Assembly (NCBI GenBank): GCA_025965875.1
Contig: JAOPWD010000144.1
Coordinates: 1 to 33,311, forward strand
Direction: 5' to 3'
DNA: 33,311 nt
Source of the DNA: Pseudonocardiales bacterium
GTDB lineage: Bacteria; Actinomycetota; Actinomycetes; Mycobacteriales; Jatrophihabitantaceae
Shown piece by piece: positions 26,201 to 32,329 of the stretch (the stretch's first letter is position 1; every line of letters begins with the position of its first letter). The notes beneath the pieces are model-generated. The model was not told the DNA's origin, searched no databases, and saw only the letters and a program-made list of their open reading frames with translations. Both the position numbers and the translations under genes were made by a program.

Positions 26201-26319
26201 CCGTCGCAGCCGTCACCGGGCCGCCCGCCGTGGCCGCTCATGACGAGACCCAGACGGGCACTGCCACCTTCAACATCACCACGACGACCCCGGCGACGGT
26301 GCCCGTCCCGATGAGCTAG
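20242..26319 (+). CDS. Giant CIS-associated membrane repeat protein 3 (2025 residues)
   Basis: Starts at a GTG that overlaps the stop of giant 2 by 4 bases (GTGA). The same frame is open further upstream, but that part overlaps giant 2 and is a shadow. The N-terminal beta-sandwich region of about 215 residues has no signal peptide and is followed by a membrane helix at about 235-257 (AVVLVSVVALWLVLAVVFIP) and a Ser/Gly/Lys linker. Residues about 310-730 are cysteine-free carboxypeptidase-regulatory-like repeats close to those of giants 1 and 2. The last 1290 or so residues are more divergent, with about 22 cysteines often spaced in pairs. The C-terminus (TTTPATVPVPMS) has no sorting signal or second helix. 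Predicted orientation is N-inside, C-outside. The gene converges with the zinc-ribbon gene, stops 16 bases apart. Confidence 0.85.
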   Translation: MTGPRFTRDPDEPAPAVLADPLLRTGAGTAVIAHIMITNRAPEPRIIAVTALGVDAGWLPKPSRSRPVLPGESIAADVTLSPAAGTVPARYPLAIAVQALDPVSERATSATVISDIMLVVDAPGQIAVELSPADVTGVFGKRVTVTLHNSGATPASVHLEARAPQSTEIRLATDPIDVGPGESRSVPARVKVAHPRLFGTRARHTYTVTARGSGAPRHVQGSLTTRAVFGPGGTKAVVLVSVVALWLVLAVVFIPKLANHVKGGQPQAGAPNKHAATSAASGSGSGSASGGTKTGSGSTKRGGAAGGLAGAGATAVQLNGTVTGDSPGGVRVAMSPTSLVDTSTAGATLVGVEVQSSEIGKIAQGAVLLTTPRTVSQDRSATTGKDGAWSFPRVKAPGYYLLVFSKPGYQTQRFVIDSSAAVATQPMKVALTPGQGILRGSVSGPGGRLGGAQLTLTDGTNTITTSSVSTGDIGSWSVNGLSTPGSYLISASKDGMGTESELITLDAGGTASVALTLKAGVASLVGAVKGRNSLGKMTGLGGATVTATDGSVTRTASTVTRGPIGNYTLTDLAPGSYSVTVQAAGYLTQTQGVTVTKGQSQVRIDASLTLATAVVTGTVRGAKFDGAGVPTGATGPLNGAGLILASAANMYKITSGVDGAFRFNGVAPGTYVLSAQYSGLTTGFVTVKAVAGEEFMISASALNLGVETSANTSTITGFVASAVSPNGSLAASCPDNTTPGHGCEVRFTLVDSDGTAVNTHTKDGDPFVATPQTDPATAGPTGYTLSAALGLAPGLYHLTIIADGFLPATIAVRVPLNGVAVAPQVNLFPGNVISGTVGALGNIIEDGPSPPYENCVWAIPVATGATQPTGCAFTPPVPSQCQSKGLPAIGFAKIAADNSYKLADLCDGTYNVYVFMQNPYYINPAPTASQTVTHGQTVTYSPHVLRKGRVSLTLTKANSASGAVSALGAGVAVTATCTAPSLSSPLSPVTRDLTTDSESKIIVAGLTTATWGCTVKGGTAAAPTTQVGQTSGLSVAPDNDAPGQITLAATVGTFYGRITTSWEGTSEGVGNTAVVVTGVTGYANGSAQTTSASVTTDTNGCFAFSPDGVQALAGPAECSADTTIPTIAFPLVVSSATFQATPPDGFQGASRSVPKLSGVSLVNIGVVPNPVAITGLLTSSPAQNATTSPPVPDLSGASIQVLQAPPGAGSIAVSSDSTGHLSWHDTNINDPNQPAQPGTYKLVANLTGYVTAQITFKCLRGVPCDINAANAFVLNKFGGLTISTVNAVGAAIPDASFTLFNGTSQVGTQSPAAGGNSVPFTGLSPGAVYRVHIQAAGYQFGDTGTSLITLDCGPLDPTPITITPGAVTTCTATLIRDGAIGGTVTGIIAHPSATSPTRPIGGVVVTAARCTDTKDNGSDRLTYCTAVSTTAVFTASSNVSTGVYRIIGTRSNQLTTGNWLVTAAPTGFIIPAVPAGAAAGALSGALVAVSSLSADTTYSPTFYIDPVDVTVDVTDQGANPVDGLTVTLVGTTLTAATQCTGPEAANTTCPGGGHRSYLFTNVIPGLYTVQATGSNIITQTMKIDVTLGAGAQTFSMPVSLGANLASGTVTALQNADADTTAHAGVRVCVIKSPIVASNTCAANAANGTDGQPMINAVGGTAADGVFAFDTIPDDSFYFHTERRYGYAKFDGLVVAYNHTHAAPAPVTLLVPRIKQQVVVTVSASSTSDDLTGSTLGVLTTAGAPPIPANAPLDNLPVAPVAGTPSKFTVTISDVPYGCWTFSFTKPAQHFGTLSGPSGTGTDATLTCPAGAFLVSGTAPAAPADLAVGYSLTEYQPHVVVTATKLALDTAPLTVTLTVGPVAAPIFTDAAFAIGAAGAALPIWLNSTQTVTADVGRPGWPAGTGSVSTASSSTSIALAEQGATVVVHLTGAFPVPTALATVSLVSPDVRITAPAAKTVATGAAGATVTFTNVPFFAGWVANATVTYTVAAVTGPPAVAAHDETQTGTATFNITTTTPATVPVPMS

Positions 26320-26335
26320 CCCTCGCGCTGGATCC

Positions 26336-26926
26336 TCAGCCGACGGTGTGGGTGACGATCAGGATGACGAGCACGACCGTCGCGACCAGGGCGGCACCGA
26401 TCAGGGCCCACACCCACCACGCCACGCCCGGCTCGGGCTCAGGCTCGACGTACACCGGCGGCGGTACGTACACCACCGGCTCCGGGGCGGGCGGCAGCAC
26501 TTGCACCACAACCATCGGTTGCAGGCACCGCACGCACGTCACCGCCGACACCGCATTCGGCTCGGCGCAGTGCGGGCAGACCAGCGAGGCGAGCGTCGCG
26601 CGACCGACGGTTCCCGGCAGCCGGCGCAGCGCTTGATCACCGGTGTCGAGGGATCGGTCGCGCAGCACCCGCGACGGCGTCCAGAACAGCGGGTAGTCGC
26701 AGTTGCGGCAGAAGTCCGACGAGTCGCGGCGGTTGAGGGTGACCGTTGCGATCGTCCCGCACTCGGGGCAGGTGATGGTCTCGGTCGCTGCCGGCGGCTG
26801 GGCAGCCGCGACCGGAACAGGAACCGGAACCGGGGCCAAACCATCCTCGGGCGGATCGGGTGTGTAGAAGTCCATCGGGCCCGTCACCATCGTCGGTTGC
26901 TCGTCGATGGGCAGCAGCTCACTCAT
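26336..26926 (-). CDS. Tail-anchored double zinc-ribbon protein of the CIS operon
   Basis: 196 residues. The ATG overlaps the stop of the tail-protein-I gene by 4 bases (ATGA), so it is translated with the baseplate genes. An acidic, proline-rich start with a PVPVPVPV run (33-40) precedes two zinc-ribbon-like elements: CPECG with CRNCD, then CPHCAEPN with CVRC. A second Pro/Glu-rich spacer (EPVVYVPPPVYVEPEPEP) leads to one C-terminal membrane helix (WWVWALIGAALVATVVLVIL) with a short tail. The topology should be a cytosolic zinc-ribbon head held at the membrane by its tail. I infer that it links the baseplate to the membrane or regulates firing. No homologue with known function comes to mind. 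Confidence 0.85.
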   Translation of the reverse strand: MSELLPIDEQPTMVTGPMDFYTPDPPEDGLAPVPVPVPVAAAQPPAATETITCPECGTIATVTLNRRDSSDFCRNCDYPLFWTPSRVLRDRSLDTGDQALRRLPGTVGRATLASLVCPHCAEPNAVSAVTCVRCLQPMVVVQVLPPAPEPVVYVPPPVYVEPEPEPGVAWWVWALIGAALVATVVLVILIVTHTVG

Positions 26927-27510
26927 CCGGCAGGACTCCCGTCAGACGTCCACACGCAGCGCGCGCCTACGTGCAATTCGGCGCGCACGTGGGCGGGCAC
27001 CTCGTCACGCACGAGCGCGACGAAATCGGCCTCCGGCAGCCAGCCGGTGGACTCGACGCTCATGCGCACCCACGCGGTGTCCGCGGGCGCCTCGTCATCA
27101 CGCCACACCCCACCACCGTCGGTAACCTGAGCCGGGCCGCCGCTGGACAGCTCCAGGAAGCGCTGCAGCCCGGACACCGTGCCCCGCCAGGTCAGCGTCT
27201 GCGCTGCGCTGCCGACGATGCGCCGCTGCAGCTCGTCGGGCAGGGACGGGTCGATCGAGCCGACGCCGATCCACGAGCCCAGCCACCGCACCATCGCATC
27301 CGGCGCGACGGTGAGATCGATGATGTTGTCGACGTTGTCGGCGTCCTCGAGCAGGGTGGTACCGAGCTCCTGGAAGATCGAGACGAAGCGGACGAAGAAG
27401 TCGCCGTCGAGCATGCCGACGGGCAGCTGGTTGAGCAGCCACTGCGGGCTGCGCCGGGCGCGCCGCATCCCGTCGGGTAGCTGCGTTACCCGCGGCACCA
27501 CCGAGGTCAT
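26923..27510 (-). CDS. Tail protein I-like baseplate protein
   Basis: 195 residues, overlapping its neighbours by 4 bases at both ends (ATGA and ATGA). The sequence FVRFVSIFQELGTTLLEDADNV, then APDAMVRWLGSWIGV and ELQRRIVGSAAQTLTWRGTVSGLQRFLEL matches the phage tail protein I domain seen in baseplate wedges of contractile tails. It occupies the position of Afp12 but is much shorter than Afp12, keeping only the core wedge domain. With the baseplate-J protein it should form the wedge that surrounds the spike. Confidence 0.85.
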   Translation of the reverse strand: MTSVVPRVTQLPDGMRRARRSPQWLLNQLPVGMLDGDFFVRFVSIFQELGTTLLEDADNVDNIIDLTVAPDAMVRWLGSWIGVGSIDPSLPDELQRRIVGSAAQTLTWRGTVSGLQRFLELSSGGPAQVTDGGGVWRDDEAPADTAWVRMSVESTGWLPEADFVALVRDEVPAHVRAELHVGARCVWTSDGSPAG

Positions 27511-29459
27511 CGCACGACCACCTGGTGCCCAGCGGACAGGAACAGTGAATGCCCGTCCAGGCGGATGACGTCCTTGCCGGCGCCGAGTCGGGCCCCGGTG
27601 CGCAGGTCGTACTCGAACAGCAGTGCCTCTTCGACGCGCTCGACGCCGTCGATGGATTCCAGCAACTGGGTGACCACCGCCGCGTTGATGTCACCGTCGA
27701 AGGGCCAGCCGGTGCCCTCGGGCCCACCGGTCAGCGGGTTGATGTAGCGGGTCAGCGCGTCGATGGCGCGCTGGCGCACCAAACCAGCGGGCCGGCCGGG
27801 GCCGGTGTGCACGAGCGCGGCGACCGACACCCCCTGGTAATAAGGTGTGCCCACCTCGATCGCGCTGCCGACGAGCCGGTGTGCGTCGAGTTGATCGGTG
27901 ATCTGGCGCATCAACGGGGCCGAGATCGCGAAGTCGTCGAGTTGGTGGCGGGTGGCGTCGCTGCGCACCTGCGGCACGACGAGCAGCCGCACCGATCCAT
28001 TGCCCCGGTCGGTGGGCAGGCAGCGGGCGCGGGCGACCTCGGTCGACGTCTCCAGCGTGATCCGCTCGAAATCGCCGGCCGTCACCGCGCGCTGGCCGGT
28101 GCGCAGCGTCAGCGGCCCGCGCACCTTCGCCTCGGTCACGGTCTCGGCGTCGACGCCCCCGGTGGCCGGCGCCAGGTTGATGGTGCCCCGGACGTAGGGC
28201 ACCGAGGTCCGCAGCACGGTCAGCGTCCGCGGGCCGACGTTGCCGCGCGCGCCGCCGCCGTGCCGGTAGCCGGTGACGCTGATCTGCGCCCCGTCGGCCG
28301 GCTCCAGGCCGTGTTGGCGCACCGTCCCGTCGGGGTAGCGCACCCGAGGCCCGAACCGCACCACGCCGGTGCCGCTCTCCCACACGTAGTGACGGTCCAG
28401 CGGCCCGGACCGGGTGAAGTCCCCGACCTCGGTCCAGTCCGTCGTGTCGTCCCGGTCGGTCACCCGGACGAACTCGCCGTCGCGGCGCGGCAGCACGGGC
28501 GTGTGCGAGACCGGGAACGCCTGCGCGGGACCGCCCTCGCTGCGCCCGATCGTCTCCTCGCCCACCGTCTCGGCATGCTCGGCACCGACCGTGCCGCCCA
28601 GCGTGGCCACCTCGACGGCGCGCACCCGCGGCGAGGCCTGGTAGGTCGGCTGGCCGGGCTGCGGCGCGAGCAGTCGCGCGCGCAGCCAGTAGGCGGCGCT
28701 GTTGCCAACTGTCAGCAGTTCATGCTCGACCGGGACGAGCAGCACGATCTCGCCGGCCCGGTTCAGCCCGCCCGTCGAGTCGTCGTAAACCGTCGCGGTG
28801 ATCCACCCCTCGCCGTTCCACACCTCCCAGATGAGCGGGGGGTCACGCGGGTCGACGCCGATGCCCTCGGCCTCGGCGGTGAGGGTCAGCCGCAGCACCG
28901 TCCCAGCCAGGGAGCGGTTGAACCCGAGGTAGAAGCCGTCGCCGGGGCTCAGCTCCTCGGAGGCGAAGCACGCCGCGCCGGCGACCCCGAAGCGCAGGTC
29001 GTCCCAGACATCGGCCACCCGGTTGTCGTGGGTGACCGTGCGGGCCATCCGCAGCTCCGGCGGGGCGATGACCAGGTCGCGCGAGGTCGTGAACACGACC
29101 GCCTCATTGGCGCCGCCACTTGCGCCGACCGCCGTCATCACCTGCGTGTTCGCGGGCACGACCACCGGCGCGTCGAGCACCGCTGAGAGCCAGAACGTCA
29201 GGTCCACGCGGGCTACCGACGGGGGGAACGGCTCGACGCCGACCATGTTCAGGAAGTGGACGTAGAGCCGCTCGGGCACCTGGTTGATGCGATACAGCAC
29301 CATCTCGCTCATCCAGGCGAACAGTTCGATCAGCGCGACACCCGGGTCTGAGACGTTGTGGTTCGTCCACTCGGGGCAGTAGTGCGGAATGCGCCGCTTG
29401 GCCTCGTCGACGATGTCCTGGAACTTGCGGTCGTCCAGTTCGGGTGTGGGTAGTGGCAT
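27507..29459 (-). CDS. Baseplate J-like protein (Afp11/Pvc11-like)
   Basis: 650 residues. The start is ATG at 29459, 13 bases after the gp25-like gene. The opening (LDDRKFQDIVDEAKRRIPHY, then EWTNHNVSDPGVALIELFAWM and SEMVLYRINQVPERLYVHFL) is the hallmark of the putative baseplate assembly family found in CIS clusters. The C-terminal half has the baseplate-J core: TRGPLTLRTGQRAVTAGDFE-like sequence near VRGPLTLRTGQRAVTAGDF, then PQVRSDATRHQ, YYQGVSVAALVHTGPG and YINPLTGGPEGTGWPFDGDI. It builds the baseplate wedge with the gp25-like and tail-I-like proteins. The length is usual for a short Afp11-type protein. Confidence 0.92.
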   Translation of the reverse strand: MPLPTPELDDRKFQDIVDEAKRRIPHYCPEWTNHNVSDPGVALIELFAWMSEMVLYRINQVPERLYVHFLNMVGVEPFPPSVARVDLTFWLSAVLDAPVVVPANTQVMTAVGASGGANEAVVFTTSRDLVIAPPELRMARTVTHDNRVADVWDDLRFGVAGAACFASEELSPGDGFYLGFNRSLAGTVLRLTLTAEAEGIGVDPRDPPLIWEVWNGEGWITATVYDDSTGGLNRAGEIVLLVPVEHELLTVGNSAAYWLRARLLAPQPGQPTYQASPRVRAVEVATLGGTVGAEHAETVGEETIGRSEGGPAQAFPVSHTPVLPRRDGEFVRVTDRDDTTDWTEVGDFTRSGPLDRHYVWESGTGVVRFGPRVRYPDGTVRQHGLEPADGAQISVTGYRHGGGARGNVGPRTLTVLRTSVPYVRGTINLAPATGGVDAETVTEAKVRGPLTLRTGQRAVTAGDFERITLETSTEVARARCLPTDRGNGSVRLLVVPQVRSDATRHQLDDFAISAPLMRQITDQLDAHRLVGSAIEVGTPYYQGVSVAALVHTGPGRPAGLVRQRAIDALTRYINPLTGGPEGTGWPFDGDINAAVVTQLLESIDGVERVEEALLFEYDLRTGARLGAGKDVIRLDGHSLFLSAGHQVVVR

Positions 29460-29472
29460 GGTGGCGGCTCGC

Positions 29473-29916
29473 TTATTCGGAGTCGTGGGGGATGACGTAG
29501 AACGGATAGACGAGGTTGCGTCGGTCGTTCGTGGCGCGCACGGTGTAGGAGATCTCGACGCGGACGAGCGCGTTCTCGTCGTCGTCGATCATCGGCTTGA
29601 CGTCCTGCACCTCGATGCGCGGCTCCCACTGCGCCAGCGCGCCGCGGACCGCCTCAGCGATCAGGCCGAGCAGGTTCGGCGTCACGGGTTCGAAGAGCAG
29701 GTCCCAGATGCGGCAACCGAACTGCGGGCGCATGACGCGCTCGCCCGGCGCCGTCATCAGCACGATCCGGATCGACCGATCGAGGTCTTCGACCCCGTCG
29801 GTGAGCTTGATCGCGCCGGTGTGATCGACAGTCATCGGCCAGCTGAATCCACGGCCGACGAACGTCGCGTCGTAGCGCGCCGGCTCCTCGGCCCGGATGG
29901 GCAGTGATCCCGTCAT
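29473..29916 (-). CDS. GPW/gp25-like baseplate protein (Afp9-like)
   Basis: 147 residues. Its ATG overlaps the spike-gene stop by one base (TGATG). The family core is clear: GFSWPMTVDHTGAIKLTDGV, DLDRSIRIVLMTAPGERVMR and PQFGCRIWDLLFEP, then NLLGLIAEAVRGALAQWEPR. The EPR-type turn in the last segment is typical of gp25, which joins the sheath to the baseplate and nucleates sheath assembly. The stop is TAA at 29473. The usual next gene in Afp/PVC clusters, a PAAR-type spike tip, is absent: only 13 bases separate this gene from the baseplate-J gene. Confidence 0.93.
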   Translation of the reverse strand: MTGSLPIRAEEPARYDATFVGRGFSWPMTVDHTGAIKLTDGVEDLDRSIRIVLMTAPGERVMRPQFGCRIWDLLFEPVTPNLLGLIAEAVRGALAQWEPRIEVQDVKPMIDDDENALVRVEISYTVRATNDRRNLVYPFYVIPHDSE

Positions 29917-31673
29917 CAGTTGATCTGCACGATCGCGCCCTTGAGCGTCAGCGGTCCGCTGGCCTCGACGCCCGTGGTGGCGCTGCCCTTGACCTCGACC
30001 ATCGCGCCCTGCACGGAGGCTTTGACCTCGGCTTTCATCGTGGTCTCCAGACCTTCCAGCTTGACCGCCATCTTGGCCTTGATCGTGACGTTGTTGCCTT
30101 CGATGGTGACGTCGCCAATGGCGCTGATGTCGAACTTGGCATCGCCCGCCTTGATCGTTATCGGCTTGCCCTTCGCCACCTCGATGTCGAAGCGGTCGGC
30201 ACCGAGGCGCACTTTGTGCTCGGCGGTGCCGAGCTTGAGCATGATGTGCTGCTCGTTGGGTGCGTCTCCGTCGGCGAGCTCGATGACGTGGTTCTTGCGC
30301 GAGGTGATCCGCCGGAAGTTGACCTTGCCGCTGGCGAACCCCGACCCGCTCGTGGGCAGGGCGTTGACCTTGCTGAACAGGCCACCGATGACCACCGGGC
30401 GGCGGGTGTCGCCGAACTCGAACCCGACCAGCACCTCGTCGTTCACCTCAGGCTGGAACACGGTCCCGCGTGCGTTGCCGGCACCGAGGGCGACCACCCG
30501 AGCCCACGGGCTCTCGATCGCGCCGCCGATCCCGGGATACTTGATCTTGACGCGCCCTACGTTGTCAGGGTCGTTGCCGTTGGTGACAATCGCGACCACC
30601 AGGCCGGGGGCGATGAACCCCGGATCGGCTGACGGTGCGCCCAGCGTGTCGACGAGCGCGGACGGACGGCGGGGCCCGGCAACCCAGCGGGTGAAGAACC
30701 CGGAGCTGTTGAAGATGTGCTCCACCTCGCTCACCCGGTAGGTGCCCGAGGCCGGTCCGGCGTCGGCCACCTCGACCTTCGCGGACGGCTTGATGTAGCT
30801 GCTGGCAGTGCAGGTACCGCGGGCGACCACGGCGCTGCTCGTCCAGTCCTCGTACAGCCCCGACGCGATCGAGTCCGCCTCGCTCGTGGTGCCCGCCGAT
30901 GGGTCGGCAACGGACGCCGCCGCCGTGTCCAACGGGGACGAGGCACCGACGTACTTGCTGACGAAGGTGGCGTTCGGGCTGTCGCTCGGGTTGCCGTTCT
31001 TGCCGACGATCGCATCCTGCTTGTCGGGGTTCCATCCGTTCACCGTGAGCCCGGTCGGCCGCAGCCCCGAGGCGCGCACCGAGAAGTCGAGCAGCGACTC
31101 GTTGAGGACGAGTCGCAGCGCGACCTTCGGCGGCCCGGCCTTCTTCACCAGCAGCTTCTTGCCCTCGACCCACCACACGTAACCGACGCGTTCGACGATG
31201 CTGTTGAGGAAGGCCAGATCCTGTCCGGCCTGCAGCAGGTACTCGTGTACCTCCGAGGTGGTGTCGACCTCGACCGCCACGCCCGCGGAGCTGCCCAGCT
31301 GCGCGATGACGTCGCTGTACTTGGCCTGCAGATAGGTCTTGACGGTGGTGCCGCGGGTCAGCTTGTAAGCCACATCGTCGACGGTGACGGCCAGCTCGGG
31401 ATGCTGGCTGTAGGACTGCTCGAGGCTGACGCCGGTCACCGAGCCGGCCATCAACTCGCCCTCGCCCTTCAACGTGATCGAGACCTCGGCCCCGAGGGCG
31501 AACAGGTTCGTCGCCGACAACGCGAAGCCCGGATCACTGAAGCGCAGGGTGGCGCGCCCGACCAGCCCGAGCGCGCGCCGGATCCGCAGGTCGACCAGCT
31601 CGTTCAGCCATTGCTCGGCCAGCGGCGCGCCGTTGACCTTCAGCGTGGGTGCATGGGTGGCGATTGCCGTCAC
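29916..31673 (-). CDS. VgrG-like spike protein (Afp8-like)
   Basis: 585 residues from a GTG overlapping the upstream stop by 4 bases. The N-terminal half is gp27-like (LTRGTTVKTYLQAKYSDVIA, QAGQDLAFLNSIVERVGYVW, WWVEGKKLLVKK). A gp5-like OB domain follows at about 355-445 (GLVVAIVTNGNDPDNVGRVK, SPWARVVALGAGNARGTVF, QPEVNDEVLVGFEFGDTRRP). The last 110 residues show the alternating strand pattern of the spike beta-helix (IEVAKGKPITIKAGDAKF; DVTIEGNNVTIKAKMAVKLE) and end in the usual LTLKGAIVQIN. It should form the trimeric central spike. No extra enzymatic domain is fused at the C-terminus. Confidence 0.93.
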   Translation of the reverse strand: MTAIATHAPTLKVNGAPLAEQWLNELVDLRIRRALGLVGRATLRFSDPGFALSATNLFALGAEVSITLKGEGELMAGSVTGVSLEQSYSQHPELAVTVDDVAYKLTRGTTVKTYLQAKYSDVIAQLGSSAGVAVEVDTTSEVHEYLLQAGQDLAFLNSIVERVGYVWWVEGKKLLVKKAGPPKVALRLVLNESLLDFSVRASGLRPTGLTVNGWNPDKQDAIVGKNGNPSDSPNATFVSKYVGASSPLDTAAASVADPSAGTTSEADSIASGLYEDWTSSAVVARGTCTASSYIKPSAKVEVADAGPASGTYRVSEVEHIFNSSGFFTRWVAGPRRPSALVDTLGAPSADPGFIAPGLVVAIVTNGNDPDNVGRVKIKYPGIGGAIESPWARVVALGAGNARGTVFQPEVNDEVLVGFEFGDTRRPVVIGGLFSKVNALPTSGSGFASGKVNFRRITSRKNHVIELADGDAPNEQHIMLKLGTAEHKVRLGADRFDIEVAKGKPITIKAGDAKFDISAIGDVTIEGNNVTIKAKMAVKLEGLETTMKAEVKASVQGAMVEVKGSATTGVEASGPLTLKGAIVQIN

Positions 31674-32329
31674 GTGGACTCCATGCGCGGCACGCTCAGC
31701 AGTGAGCCGGGGCGGATCGCCAGCGGATCCTCGATGCCATTCGCCCTGGCCAGCAACCGCCAGCGGTTGGAGTCGCCGTAGTACCGGGCACTGATCCGAT
31801 CCAGCGTCTCACCGGGCAGGACCCGGTGCACGCGGTGCGGCCGCGGGGTTCCCGAGGTCGGGTTCTGCGGCCCGAACGCCTGCGACGGCTCGAACTGCCG
31901 CAGCTCCATGCCCATCTGCGCACGCAGCGGCACACCGGTGGAGGAGAAGTAGGTGAACGTCAGCGCGAGGTCGCAGACCACGGAGGTGAACGAGTGCAGG
32001 TCGCCCCAGTGGAACGTCACCGTCGGGGGCCGGGCGTTGTTGGTCGTCTCGTCCGTCCCGGGCAGGTTCTTGTCGACCTCCATCAGGGCGAGGATCTTGC
32101 TCGTGTAGTTGGTGACCGGCGTGCCGCTCGACGTGGTGTCGAACACCAGGTCCAGCCGCATCCAGCCGGAGTCCGCGCCGGTGTAGCGCAGCTTAGGCAC
32201 GCCCTTGCCCGGCATCGAGTCGGCGGCCCAGTTGTTACGGCGCCCGACGCTGATCGACTCAGGGTTGAACAGGCACGGCACCTTCGCGCCGCCCTCGATC
32301 TGCAGGAACGCCTTCTCGAGTTCGGCCAT
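31670..32329 (-). CDS. CIS tube/adaptor protein with LysM domain (Afp7-like)
   Basis: 219 residues; its ATG overlaps the upstream stop by one base (TGATG). The N-terminal domain (EKAFLQIEGGAKVPCLFNPE, YTGADSGWMRLDLVFDTTSS, VTFHWGDLHSFTSVVCDLAL) matches the CIS tube protein family, which adapts the inner tube to the spike. A C-terminal LysM domain (HRVLPGETLDRISARYYGDS, then LARANGIEDPLAIRPGSLLSVP) occupies about 165-215, as in gp53-like/Afp7 proteins, where it packs against the wedge rather than binding cell wall. The position between the proline-rich protein and the VgrG-like gene is the standard CIS order. Confidence 0.9.
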   Translation of the reverse strand: MAELEKAFLQIEGGAKVPCLFNPESISVGRRNNWAADSMPGKGVPKLRYTGADSGWMRLDLVFDTTSSGTPVTNYTSKILALMEVDKNLPGTDETTNNARPPTVTFHWGDLHSFTSVVCDLALTFTYFSSTGVPLRAQMGMELRQFEPSQAFGPQNPTSGTPRPHRVHRVLPGETLDRISARYYGDSNRWRLLARANGIEDPLAIRPGSLLSVPRMEST

